64,000 bases of DNA from Vibrio spartinae (GTDB lineage: Bacteria; Pseudomonadota; Gammaproteobacteria; Enterobacterales; Vibrionaceae), in assembly GCF_024347135.1 (NCBI RefSeq), contig NZ_AP024907.1:2905001-2969000 (forward strand). The letters run 5' to 3'. Within the stretch, counting starts at the first letter, position 1. Each line of letters begins with the position of its first letter. The notes under the pieces are model-generated. The model worked only from the letters and a program-made list of their open reading frames with translations, did not search any database and was not told the origin of the DNA. Positions 27,446 through 35,655 of the stretch are shown piece after piece. The position numbers and the translations under genes are program-made.

Positions 27446-27476
27446 TTGACCTTCCCCTTGCGTCAAGGTTTATGTT
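27446..27476 (+). promoter_or_regulatory. CueR-type promoter for copA
   Basis: TTGACC at 27446-27451 and TATGTT at 27471-27476 are separated by 19 bases, the overlong spacer typical of MerR-family promoters. A dyad with arms ACCTT and AAGGT (27449-27469) fills the spacer, similar to the CueR operator in front of copA in enterobacteria. The start would be near 27483, 24 bases ahead of the ATG. No cueR gene is in the window. Confidence 0.82.
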
Positions 27477-27506
27477 GAGCAAAATGGGATAGAGAAAGAA
27501 GCGAAC

Positions 27507-30257
27507 ATGCATCATTTAAAACTACCGTTATCAGGCTTGCATTGTATGGGCTGCGCCCGGAAAGTAGAACGTCAGCTCAAAGCGAATTTGAATGTCGAAA
27601 TTTGCCATCTCTCCCCGTCTCTTATTGAGATGGACACCGATGCCTCCATCAATGAAATTGTCGAAAATATCGAGTCTCTCGGATATCAGGTTGGTAAAAG
27701 ACAACACTACACGTTGCAGGGTTTACACTGTGGCAAGTGTGTCCAAAAACTCACCAACCTACTGAGTGAAAGTGAACAGATTCAAGATTTGAATGTGACC
27801 AAAGCGACACTCTCACTGGTCACAACCTTGCCGGAACAAGCCATTCTCGATCAAGTTGCATCACTTGGCTATCAAGCCTTTACAGAGTCATCATCCCCAG
27901 ACAGTAATCATATCCCCCAAACCCCAGATACAGATACAGATACAAAAAGACAAACAGAATCAACATCAGCGACAACACCATCTCGTCAACAACATCAAAT
28001 GGACGTCACGACCAATTTACTTGTCAAAGGGATGACTTGTGCCAGTTGCGTCGCTTCCGTAGAAAAAGCGCTGTTATCCGTCTCTGGTATTGAGGGGGCA
28101 CAAATTAATTTATCAGAACAGAGTGCCGCTGCATTTTCCGCACAACAGCCGGATCAACAACAGTTAATTGCAGCAATACGCTCTGCCGGATATGACGCTG
28201 AAATTATCGATGATCCGGCACAGCAACAGGAAAAACAGCAAGCCCATTTAACGACGACACTCAAATACCATCGTCGTCATGCCGTCATGGGGTTGCTACT
28301 GGGGATTCCGATTATGGCATGGGGCGTTTTCGGTGGCAGTATGCTGATCCAAACACAGCAACAACAGCTGAGCTGGGGGATCGTCGGCCTCTTATGTTTA
28401 GGGCTACTGTGTACTGCAGGTCGAGGTTTCTATCAAAGTGCATGGCAGGCACTTCAGCACAAAAGAGCCACCATGGATACACTGGTCGCGTTAGGAACGG
28501 GGGTCGCATGGCTTTACTCAATCATGGTTGTCATCGCACCACACTGGTTTCCCATCCAAGCCCGTCATGTCTATTTCGAAGCCAGTGCCATGATCATCGG
28601 TCTTATTTCTTTGGGGCACGCCATTGAATCAAAAGCCAAAGCTAAAACAACACAATCGCTCCAAGCGTTGATTCAGCTCCAGCCCCAACAAGCAACACTC
28701 ATGACCGAAAGTGACGATCAAAGCATTCCTGTCTCACAGATTGAAAAAGGTATGCATCTGAGAATTAAACCCGGAGATAAACTCCCTGTTGACGGGGTTG
28801 TCATGCAAGGAGAATCCTATCTGGATGAATCCATGCTGACCGGAGAACCAATTCCCACGCTGAAACGTCCCGGAGATACCGTCTCCGCAGGAACCATCAA
28901 TCATGATGGCAGTCTGGAGATTGAAGCAACCGGCGTCGGCAGTGAAACCATGCTTTCCCGTATTATTCAGATGGTCAGGAGAGCACAAAGCAGTAAACCG
29001 CCTATTGCGAAACTCGCCGATCAGATTTCTGCTGTGTTTGTCCCTGTTGTCGTGGCTATCGCTATCATGGCCGCATTGGTCTGGTTCTGGTTCGGCCCCG
29101 AGCCCAAAGTCAGCTATATGCTTGTCGTTGCAACCACAGTTCTGATTATTGCCTGCCCCTGTGCATTGGGACTCGCAACCCCGCTATCGGTAACGGTTGG
29201 TGTCGGCAAGGCTGCAGAAATGGGTATCCTTATCCGCGATGCCGAAGTGCTCCAAACCACCAGCCACATCGATACGGTTGTCTTTGACAAGACTGGTACA
29301 TTGACGGAAGGCAGGCCACAGGTTCAAGCGATTGAAAGCTTCCAGCGGGAACAACACGAGTTGTTATCCATCGCCTACGCACTAGAGCAACAATCTGAAC
29401 ACCCGTTAGCCAAAGCCGTATGTGAGTACGCACGGTCAAAAAAAATCTCAGCAGCTCAAATTTCATCATTTCAAAATCTGCGTGGACGCGGGGTCAAAGC
29501 CGCTTACGACGGTCACGCTGTTTATATCGGTTCTGTGCATTACATGACATCTTTGGGGGTCTCATTCAGCCAAATACAAACCTCGCTTGATCATGTCCTT
29601 AAGCAGGCATGGACACCAATTCTGATTGCGATTGATCAGGACATTCAAGGCGTGATTGCAGTGGCAGACCCGATTAAAGCTGATGCGGCAGAAGCCATTC
29701 AAGCACTCAATACGCTAGGCATCAAAACCGTGATGTTAACCGGAGATCACCATACTGTCGCCCAAGGTATTGCCAACCAGTTAGGGATTCAGGAGGTTAT
29801 AGCTCAGGTTCTCCCCGATCAAAAAGCAGCACACATCATTGAATACCAGCAAGCTGGACATAAAGTCGCGATGGTCGGTGATGGCATTAATGATGCGCCA
29901 GCGCTAGCGCAAGCTGATCTCGGCATTGCAATGGGAAGTGGCAGTGATGTGGCCATCGAAAGTGCTCAGATGACATTTCTCAACAGCTCACCACTGTCGA
30001 TTCTTAATGCCATTGCACTCTCCAAAGCAACGGTAAAAAATATCAGGCAGAACCTGCTCGGGGCATTTATTTACAATACCCTCGGCATTCCGGTCGCAGC
30101 CGGAGCATTGTATCCATGGTTTGGCTTTCTGCTCAGCCCTGTCATTGCCGGAGCAGCGATGGCTTTATCGTCGATTACCGTTGTCACAAACGCCAACCGA
30201 TTACGGCTGTTCCGACATCAGCATCAGCCGCATGAGTCAGAACCAAAAGCTAAATGA
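27507..30257 (+). CDS. copA: Copper-exporting P1B-type ATPase CopA (three HMA domains)
   Basis: CopA pumps Cu(I) out of the cytoplasm. The 916-residue protein has three metal-binding domains: CMGC at 13-16, CGKC at 75-78 and CASC at 178-181, then the transmembrane region. CPC at 550-552 is the transport site, DKTGT holds phosphorylated Asp594, and GDGINDAPALAQADLGIAMG is the ATP hinge. The two outer domains are followed by a polar linker (about 128-165) rich in Asp and Thr. Enterobacterial CopA has two such domains. A MerR-type promoter lies directly upstream, so copper induction is expected. Confidence 0.96.
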   Translation: MHHLKLPLSGLHCMGCARKVERQLKANLNVEICHLSPSLIEMDTDASINEIVENIESLGYQVGKRQHYTLQGLHCGKCVQKLTNLLSESEQIQDLNVTKATLSLVTTLPEQAILDQVASLGYQAFTESSSPDSNHIPQTPDTDTDTKRQTESTSATTPSRQQHQMDVTTNLLVKGMTCASCVASVEKALLSVSGIEGAQINLSEQSAAAFSAQQPDQQQLIAAIRSAGYDAEIIDDPAQQQEKQQAHLTTTLKYHRRHAVMGLLLGIPIMAWGVFGGSMLIQTQQQQLSWGIVGLLCLGLLCTAGRGFYQSAWQALQHKRATMDTLVALGTGVAWLYSIMVVIAPHWFPIQARHVYFEASAMIIGLISLGHAIESKAKAKTTQSLQALIQLQPQQATLMTESDDQSIPVSQIEKGMHLRIKPGDKLPVDGVVMQGESYLDESMLTGEPIPTLKRPGDTVSAGTINHDGSLEIEATGVGSETMLSRIIQMVRRAQSSKPPIAKLADQISAVFVPVVVAIAIMAALVWFWFGPEPKVSYMLVVATTVLIIACPCALGLATPLSVTVGVGKAAEMGILIRDAEVLQTTSHIDTVVFDKTGTLTEGRPQVQAIESFQREQHELLSIAYALEQQSEHPLAKAVCEYARSKKISAAQISSFQNLRGRGVKAAYDGHAVYIGSVHYMTSLGVSFSQIQTSLDHVLKQAWTPILIAIDQDIQGVIAVADPIKADAAEAIQALNTLGIKTVMLTGDHHTVAQGIANQLGIQEVIAQVLPDQKAAHIIEYQQAGHKVAMVGDGINDAPALAQADLGIAMGSGSDVAIESAQMTFLNSSPLSILNAIALSKATVKNIRQNLLGAFIYNTLGIPVAAGALYPWFGFLLSPVIAGAAMALSSITVVTNANRLRLFRHQHQPHESEPKAK

Positions 30258-30342
30258 TTTTGAGTCATGAACAGTTGCTTATCAGTCACGACCCAATCTA
30301 TGCTAGCGTTCAGATGAATGCCACAAGATAGGAAATCCACTT

Positions 30343-31221
30343 ATGCAACTCACCCGTCTGCTTTCAGTCGGAGCCATCATACTCAGCTTCTATACAAATG
30401 CCGAGCCATTGTACTGGCTCGCCAGTAAGAATCAGACGCAACTGATGCTATTGGGCTCAGTCCATGTCGGACACCCGGATATGTACCCGTTACCCAAACC
30501 GGTGATGGACTTTCTTCGTGACAGTGATGGATTAATTGTCGAAGCCGATATCCGTCAGGCAAACAAGTTGCAATATCCGCCCGTCAAGTGGACCTCACAA
30601 CAAGTACTCTCCGCTTCGGAGCTGGAAAAATTAGAGCATATCGCTGAACAGTTAAATCTCAATGTGCAACGTCTGAAAGCATCGCCACCATGGCAAACGG
30701 CTATCGGTTTACAAATGCAGGCAATCAATCGGCTAGGGTATCGCGCCGATCTCGGTGTTGATCAATATATGATTCAAAAAGCAGAGTCGGCATCCATTCC
30801 GATAATTGGCCTCGAATCACTCCAGTCTCAAATCGATTTACTGGCAGGTATGAAGCAAAATGGTAAAGCGTTGCTGACGACCACACTGCAAGATTGGGGA
30901 GAAGATTCGCACGCAACCGAGTGTTTGGTGACAAGCTGGCATCAGGGCGATCCAGAACAATTGAAACAGTTGATTGATCATCATGACATGTCCCAAGAAA
31001 TGTCTGAACAACTTGAAGTCAAAAGAAATCATCGCTGGTTAAAGCAACTGACGACCGCACCGATATTTACTGAACATCCTTCGAAATATCTCGTCGTCGT
31101 GGGTGCTTTACACTTAATCGGCCAGGAAAATTTAATTCAATTACTGACCAAGCAAGGATTCACCGTCACCCGGCAAAATACCATTGAGAAAAGGACGAGT
31201 CAGATGGATGAATGTCAATAA
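30343..31221 (+). CDS. TraB/GumN family protein
   Basis: The 292-residue product has an N-terminal signal peptide (MQLTRLLSVGAIILSFYTNA) and then the TraB/GumN pattern: YWLASKNQTQLMLLGSVHVGH near the start, a central Glu/Asp-rich helical part, and a C-terminal LVVVGALHLIGQENLI with the second GxxH motif. These conserved His residues recall Tiki-type metalloproteases. The role in bacteria is not established. It lies 85 bases after copA in the same direction, which would allow co-expression under copper. Confidence 0.88.
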   Translation: MQLTRLLSVGAIILSFYTNAEPLYWLASKNQTQLMLLGSVHVGHPDMYPLPKPVMDFLRDSDGLIVEADIRQANKLQYPPVKWTSQQVLSASELEKLEHIAEQLNLNVQRLKASPPWQTAIGLQMQAINRLGYRADLGVDQYMIQKAESASIPIIGLESLQSQIDLLAGMKQNGKALLTTTLQDWGEDSHATECLVTSWHQGDPEQLKQLIDHHDMSQEMSEQLEVKRNHRWLKQLTTAPIFTEHPSKYLVVVGALHLIGQENLIQLLTKQGFTVTRQNTIEKRTSQMDECQ

Positions 31222-31223
31222 AC

Positions 31224-31258
31224 GAAAAAAGCCTCAGCATATGCTGAGGCTTTTTTCT
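31224..31258. terminator. Bidirectional terminator between the TraB gene and tRNA-Pro
   Basis: GCCTCAGCAT and ATGCTGAGGC form a perfect palindrome flanked by AAAAAA and TTTTTT. It can stop the TraB/GumN transcript on the plus strand and the tRNA-Pro transcript on the minus strand. Confidence 0.92.
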
Positions 31259-31263
31259 CAATG

Positions 31264-31340
<77 letters not shown>

Positions 31341-31383
31341 AGTCTTGGTTGGGCAGCTGCTAACAGCGCCTCAACGGGTGGCT

Positions 31384-31411
31384 ATAATACGGATTCTTGT
31401 TATAGACGCAA
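31384..31411 (-). promoter_or_regulatory. Sigma-70 promoter of tRNA-Pro
   Basis: On the minus strand TTGCGT (31411-31406), a 16-base spacer and TATTAT (31389-31384) are followed by a GC-rich discriminator, a typical stable RNA promoter. Start would be near 31377, giving a 37-base leader. Confidence 0.75.
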
Positions 31412-31529
31412 CTCATTTTCGCTAATTTTTCCAAAAAAATAATCAAGTGCTCAAAAGACATCCATCTCTGGCTATAAATGTGACAATGGACACATGAATT
31501 TCAACAAATACGTAACTTCACCAATACAC

Positions 31530-31571
31530 TTGATCCAGATCATCACTTGATTGATTGACTCACTTTATGTT
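31530..31571 (+). promoter_or_regulatory. FNR-like box and -10 for an orphan transcript
   Basis: TTGATCCAGATCAT (31530-31543) matches the FNR consensus at 9 of 10 defined positions. TATGTT at 31566-31571 is a -10-like element whose predicted start, 31578, lies 41.5 bases from the centre of the FNR box, exactly the class II activator position. No gene starts directly downstream; the next is smrA at 32095, behind a terminator at 31831-31866. Confidence 0.5.
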
Positions 31572-31653
31572 TAGTACGTCTTCGCAACTTTGAGGAAACA
31601 TCGCTTAAAACTGAACATCAGGGTTTTGCTTTGGTCGATAAGTTTGTTTTTAT

Positions 31654-31705
31654 AAACTGAGTGTTTTAACAAACTGAATGTTTTAACAAACTGAAATGTT
31701 TTAAC
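31654..31705. repeat. Three tandem copies of a 17-18 base unit
   Basis: AAACTGA-GTGTTTTAAC, AAACTGAATGTTTTAAC and AAACTGAAATGTTTTAAC follow each other without gaps. They lie inside the candidate small RNA and would repeat a single-stranded U-rich motif in it. Confidence 0.85.
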
Positions 31706-31830
31706 AGACAAATTGCCACTGCGTAAACACGGTTTAGTCACAGTGTGCAGTTTCTTATCAACAAAGTCATGAATGACAAATCTCCTCACTAGATCGCTTA
31801 GCGCCTGTAAAAAACAGTGATAAGCTATGC

Positions 31831-31866
31831 ACCGGAGCGGACCTTTTCCCACTCCGGTTTTTTATT
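31831..31866 (+). terminator. Orphan plus-strand terminator
   Basis: ACCGGAG and CTCCGGT arms, extended by GG/CC pairs around a CTTTT-rich loop, are followed by TTTTTT-ATTTTT. No gene ends on the plus strand within 600 bases upstream, which suggests an unannotated transcript. The rest of the spacer (31867-32094) is pyrimidine-rich and shows only a 15-base repeat at 31978-32006. Confidence 0.85.
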
Positions 31867-32094
31867 TTTGTCTGCCATACATCTTTCCCATACTCACTTA
31901 AGCATAATTCTTCAGCAGCTCCCCTCATTTAACTGCAACACCATCCTTTGTCCTGTCCACCTTTCTTGTCCATCTTAAGTAAAGGAATCTTTAGTAAAGG
32001 AATGTTGCGAGAGTCTTGCATCTCAAAGTCACTTCGGTATATATAAAAAAATGACCTCAAGGTGCGTGATTGACAACAATTCGGAGGAATACGA

Positions 32095-32676
32095 ATGTCT
32101 CAGAAAGATTTCGAGTTATTTCAGCAAATGATGGAAGATGTCCAGCCTCTGAAACACGATACAGCCGAACTCAAGAAAGATTTACAGATTACTGAGGCGC
32201 ATCTTGCCCGGCAAGAAGCAGCGATGAAACTAGAACAGCATGAGTCTGATTATCTGTCTCTGGAACATGCACCACCAGTTAAACCCCATGATCTGATCGA
32301 ATTTAAAAAAAGCGGGGTTCAGGACGGTGTTTACCGAAAACTCAGACTAGGCAAATATCCGATTCAAGCGCGTTTGGATCTTCACCGAAAAACACTGGAA
32401 CAAGCCCGTGATGAGATTGTGAAATTTTTACGTCAGTGTATGCGAATGGATATTAGAACCGTCCTCATCATCCACGGGAAAGGCGAACACTCGAACCCGC
32501 CGGCACTGATGAAAAGCTATGTTTCGTACTGGCTTCCTCAGATCGCAGAAGTCCAGTGTGTTCACAGTGCACAACGATTTCACGGTGGAAGTGGCGCACT
32601 TTATGTTCTCTTGCGTAAAAGTCAGGTACAAAAACTGGAAAATCGTGAGCGCCACCAGAAAAAGCGGCCTCACTAA
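32095..32676 (+). CDS. smrA: Smr-domain endonuclease SmrA
   Basis: Smr domains nick DNA or RNA and are related to MutS2 C-termini. The 193-residue protein has a helical N-terminal part and an Smr domain (about 92-175) with LDLHRKTLEQA (DLH at 95-97) and IIHGKGEHS (HGKG at 127-130), then HGGSGALYVLLRK. This combination matches the stand-alone SmrA (YdaL) of enterobacteria. The tail is very basic. The ATG has a clear GGAGGA Shine-Dalgarno. It is convergent with upp. Confidence 0.92.
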   Translation: MSQKDFELFQQMMEDVQPLKHDTAELKKDLQITEAHLARQEAAMKLEQHESDYLSLEHAPPVKPHDLIEFKKSGVQDGVYRKLRLGKYPIQARLDLHRKTLEQARDEIVKFLRQCMRMDIRTVLIIHGKGEHSNPPALMKSYVSYWLPQIAEVQCVHSAQRFHGGSGALYVLLRKSQVQKLENRERHQKKRPH

Positions 32677-32722
32677 CCGAAAAAGCAACAACGGATATGA
32701 CTTTCTTTCCGTACACGTATGT

Positions 32723-32756
32723 ACTTTGGATAAACAAGCACTTTGGATAAACAAGC
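32723..32756. repeat. Exact 17-base tandem duplication
   Basis: ACTTTGGATAAACAAGC occurs twice in direct succession (32723-32739 and 32740-32756), in the spacer past smrA. It appears to be a recent slippage duplication. Confidence 0.9.
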
Positions 32757-32762
32757 CGAAAA

Positions 32763-32804
32763 TAAAAAAACAGTCAGACTATAAGAAGACTGACTGTTTT
32801 TTTA
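32763..32804. terminator. Bidirectional terminator between smrA and upp
   Basis: CAGTCAG and CTGACTG arms with flanking A7 and T7 runs form a hairpin that works in both directions. It lies 18 bases past the upp stop on the minus strand. Confidence 0.85.
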
Positions 32805-32821
32805 TCTGATCAACGAAGAGC

Positions 32822-33448
32822 TTACTTGGTACCGAAGATTTTATCTCCAGCATCACCCAGACCGGGAACAATATAGCCTTGTTGATTCAGATGATCATCG
32901 ATTGCAGCGGTGTACAATTCAACATCAGGATGCGCTTTTTCTAACGCCCGAATCCCTTCAGGTGCTGCCACCAGAACCAAGATTTTAAATTGTGTGCATC
33001 CCTGCGCTTTTAACAGATCAATCGTTGCGATCATCGAGCCACCGGTTGCCAACATGGGGTCAACCACCAAAGCAATTCGCTCCTCGATGTTTGAAGCAAT
33101 TTTATTAAAATAAGGAACAGGTTCCAGTGTTTCTTCATCCCGATAGATACCCACCACGCTAATGCGGGCACTCGGTATATGCTCAAGCACACCATCCATC
33201 ATACCCAATCCCGCACGAAGGATCGGAACAACCGTCACTTTCTTGCCTTTGAGTTGATCAATCTCAACCGGGCCATTCCACCCTTCAATCGTCACTCTCT
33301 CGGTTTCAAAGTCTGCTGTTGCTTCATAAGTGAGTAAGCTGCCGACTTCAGTGGCTAACTCGCGAAAACGCTTGGTACTAATATCAACCTCTCTCATCAA
33401 ACCCAATTTGTGTTTGACAAGCGGATGTTTCACTTCGACAACTTTCAT
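32822..33448 (-). CDS. upp: Uracil phosphoribosyltransferase
   Basis: Upp converts uracil and PRPP to UMP in the pyrimidine salvage pathway. From the ATG at 33448 ([20 protein letters not shown]) it has 208 residues, the family length; GGAG sits six bases ahead. An ATG at 33463 is in frame but lacks a signal. The PRPP-binding loop is [14 protein letters not shown] (about 126-139), and the uracil-binding C-terminal part ends [13 protein letters not shown]. It is divergent from purMN. Confidence 0.97.
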   Translation of the reverse strand: MKVVEVKHPLVKHKLGLMREVDISTKRFRELATEVGSLLTYEATADFETERVTIEGWNGPVEIDQLKGKKVTVVPILRAGLGMMDGVLEHIPSARISVVGIYRDEETLEPVPYFNKIASNIEERIALVVDPMLATGGSMIATIDLLKAQGCTQFKILVLVAAPEGIRALEKAHPDVELYTAAIDDHLNQQGYIVPGLGDAGDKIFGTK

Positions 33449-33602
33449 CTGCATCTCCGACATTCAATCAAATAAACTTTCCGATTATACATACTTTCTA
33501 TCGTTAATTTTATCCTTAACATCAGGAAATATCATGATTTAACACATGGAGAAGCCATGATTACCCAGAATTTTCAGCCTATCTCACCAGATAAAAAAAT
33601 CA

Positions 33603-33641
33603 GCGCAAACGTTTTCCTTTTACTTTTTTCCCCTGTAGAAT
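33603..33641 (+). promoter_or_regulatory. PurR operator and promoter of purMN
   Basis: GCGCAAACGTTTTCCT (33603-33618) matches the PurR consensus ACGCAAACGTTTTCNT at all but the first position. A -10 TAGAAT lies at 33636-33641 with a 17-base spacer to a weak -35 inside the operator, so PurR bound with hypoxanthine or guanine should block the polymerase. Confidence 0.85.
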
Positions 33642-33682
33642 AGCGCCGTTTTCATATCCAACCAAAGAACGAGGATGACCCC

Positions 33683-34723
33683 GTGAGTGGCAAAAACACA
33701 TCTCTGAGCTATAAAGATGCAGGCGTTGATATTGATGCAGGCAACGCGCTTGTAGAGCGAATTAAAGGTGCCGTAAAGAAAACGCGTCGCCCGGAAGTAA
33801 TGGGTGGTATCGGTGGTTTTGGTGCCCTGTGTGAATTACCAACCAAATATAAGCACCCAGTGCTTGTCTCAGGAACGGATGGTGTCGGCACTAAATTACG
33901 TCTGGCACTGGATATGAAAAAGCACGACACCATTGGGATCGATTTAGTCGCAATGTGCGTCAACGATTTGATTGTACAAGGTGCCGAACCTCTATTTTTC
34001 CTTGACTATTATGCCACCGGAAAACTTGACGTTGATACCGCAGCAGACGTCGTTTCCGGGATTGCCGAAGGCTGTCTTCAGGCTGGTTGTGCGCTGATTG
34101 GCGGAGAGACCGCAGAGATGCCCGGCATGTATGAAGGTGAAGACTATGATGTCGCCGGATTCTGTGTCGGTGTCGTTGAAAAAGAAGCCATTATTGACGG
34201 TTCCAAAGTTGGGGCCGGTAACAGTTTAATTGCTGTAGGCTCGAGTGGTCCTCACTCAAATGGTTATTCACTGATCCGCAAAATTCTGGAAGTCTCGAAT
34301 GCGGATAAGTCAGAATTGCTGGACGGAAAAGCCGTTGGTGAACATTTGCTCGAACCGACCAAAATCTATATCAAGTCAGCACTCAAACTCGTTGCTGAAC
34401 ATGATATTCACGCCATTTCTCACATTACAGGTGGCGGATTCTGGGAGAATATTCCCCGCGTTCTACCACAAGGTACCAAAGCCGTCATCGATGGTAACAG
34501 CTGGGAATGGCCAGTGATTTTCAAATGGCTGCAAGAAAAAGGTCACGTCGAGACTTACGAAATGTACCGGACTTTCAACTGCGGTGTCGGTTTGATGATC
34601 GCACTGCCAGAAGCACAAGCTCAAGCGGCGGTCGAACTTCTCCAATCAGAAGGAGAAAATGCTTGGATTATCGGGCATATTGCAGAAGCACAAGCTAACG
34701 AACCGCAAGTAGAGATTAAATAG
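33683..34723 (+). CDS. purM: Phosphoribosylformylglycinamidine cyclo-ligase (AIR synthetase)
   Basis: PurM closes the imidazole ring in purine synthesis, converting FGAM to AIR with ATP. The 346-residue protein starts at a GTG ([20 protein letters not shown]) behind GAGG; the nearest ATG upstream is in another frame and hits a stop. The GG-rich ATP segment [17 protein letters not shown] and [13 protein letters not shown] are conserved. It precedes purN by three bases, as in E. coli. Confidence 0.98.
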   Translation: MSGKNTSLSYKDAGVDIDAGNALVERIKGAVKKTRRPEVMGGIGGFGALCELPTKYKHPVLVSGTDGVGTKLRLALDMKKHDTIGIDLVAMCVNDLIVQGAEPLFFLDYYATGKLDVDTAADVVSGIAEGCLQAGCALIGGETAEMPGMYEGEDYDVAGFCVGVVEKEAIIDGSKVGAGNSLIAVGSSGPHSNGYSLIRKILEVSNADKSELLDGKAVGEHLLEPTKIYIKSALKLVAEHDIHAISHITGGGFWENIPRVLPQGTKAVIDGNSWEWPVIFKWLQEKGHVETYEMYRTFNCGVGLMIALPEAQAQAAVELLQSEGENAWIIGHIAEAQANEPQVEIK

Positions 34724-34726
34724 TTC

Positions 34727-35374
34727 ATGAAAAGTATTGTCGTTTTAGTTTCGGGAAACGGGACCAACTTACAAGCGATCATTGATGCTTGTGATTCTAA
34801 AATGCCCAATGGCAGGGTGACTGCTGTTTTTTCAAACAAAGCAGATGCTTATGCGCTGGAAAGAGCCAAAAAAGCAAATGCCGCGGCAATCTTTGTCGAT
34901 CCGAAAGCCTTTGATACGCGTGATGCTTTTGACCGTTCATTGATGGAACAAATTGATGGATACGCACCAGATCTGATTATTCTGGCAGGTTATATGCGTA
35001 TTCTGAGCGCAGAATTTGTTCGTCATTACATGGGAAAAATGATTAACATTCACCCATCGCTATTGCCGAAGTATCCCGGCCTGAATACCTATCAGAGAGC
35101 AATTCTTGCTGGGGATGAAGAACATGGCACCAGCGTTCACTTCGTCACAGAACAACTTGATGGCGGCCCAGTGATTCTACAAGCCCGGGTTCCAATCGAT
35201 GATGATGATACGATTGAATCTCTGACCCGTAAGATTCAGGAGCAAGAACACCGGATCTACCCGCTGGTCGCACAATGGTTTGTTGAAGAGCGTGTCGAAA
35301 TGCGTGATGGCAAAGCCTATCTTGATGGTGAGCCTCTGGGAATTTATGGCTATAAAGGCCACTCAGCCCGTTAA
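34727..35374 (+). CDS. purN: Phosphoribosylglycinamide formyltransferase 1
   Basis: PurN transfers a formyl group from 10-formyl-THF to GAR. The 215-residue product has VVLVSGNGTNLQAIIDACDS at the N-terminus and IHPSLLPKYPGLNTYQRA, with the catalytic His and Asn region, in the middle. HGTSVHFVTEQLDGGPVI follows with the catalytic Asp. Length is normal. It forms the purMN operon and is followed by a terminator. Confidence 0.97.
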   Translation: MKSIVVLVSGNGTNLQAIIDACDSKMPNGRVTAVFSNKADAYALERAKKANAAAIFVDPKAFDTRDAFDRSLMEQIDGYAPDLIILAGYMRILSAEFVRHYMGKMINIHPSLLPKYPGLNTYQRAILAGDEEHGTSVHFVTEQLDGGPVILQARVPIDDDDTIESLTRKIQEQEHRIYPLVAQWFVEERVEMRDGKAYLDGEPLGIYGYKGHSAR

Positions 35375-35407
35375 CCCCCCATTTTCTCCACACTTTCAAT
35401 GTTGAAC

Positions 35408-35434
35408 AGGCGGCGCCATGGCGCTGCCTTTTTT
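35408..35434 (+). terminator. Intrinsic terminator after purN
   Basis: AGGCGGCGCC and GGCGCTGCCT arms (one G-U pair) are followed by TTTTTT. It lies 34 bases past the purN stop and isolates the next gene set. Confidence 0.87.
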
Positions 35435-35524
35435 ATCTCTCTGTCTCATCCTTAAATCATACTTCACGCCAGTATGGAGCTGTCCATACTTATCCATCCG
35501 ACATGTCTTTTGCTGATCCCCTTC

Positions 35525-35560
35525 CACAATCACGTTCACAATCGCGCTCACAATCGAGTC
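35525..35560. repeat. Three tandem 12-base units
   Basis: CACAATCACGTT, CACAATCGCGCT and CACAATCGAGTC follow each other. They lie upstream of the promoter of the radical SAM set, so an operator role cannot be excluded; slippage is equally likely. Confidence 0.7.
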
Positions 35561-35594
35561 ATTGCTGACACGTCACTGGAATAAATGCACCTAT

Positions 35595-35623
35595 TTGCAC
35601 AATAACAATGTAAAGACTATGGT
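35595..35623 (+). promoter_or_regulatory. Sigma-70-like promoter of the radical SAM gene set
   Basis: TTGCAC (35595-35600), a 17-base spacer and TATGGT (35618-35623) lie 33 bases ahead of the radical SAM ATG. The three downstream genes overlap one another, so this would serve all of them. Confidence 0.5.
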
Positions 35624-35655
35624 TATTCGAATACACATAGACTGGAACATTAAAT

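Larger units (their letters stand above)
31578..31866 (+). ncRNA. Candidate small RNA, possibly anaerobically induced
   Basis: This stretch lies between a class II FNR-type promoter and a strong terminator and holds no credible coding frame. It includes three tandem 17-18 base repeats (31654-31705) and an AGTTT/AAACT hairpin. A transcript of about 290 bases is predicted, longer than the enterobacterial FnrS but of the same design. Homology to a named small RNA was not recognised. A shorter RNA from another promoter is possible. Confidence 0.35.

Noticed and set aside
31571..31852. 93-codon open frame on the minus strand in the tRNA-Pro/smrA spacer
   Set aside because: It starts inside the terminator hairpin, crosses tandem repeats that generate repetitive residues, and has no ribosome binding site; a plus-strand small RNA explains the region better.
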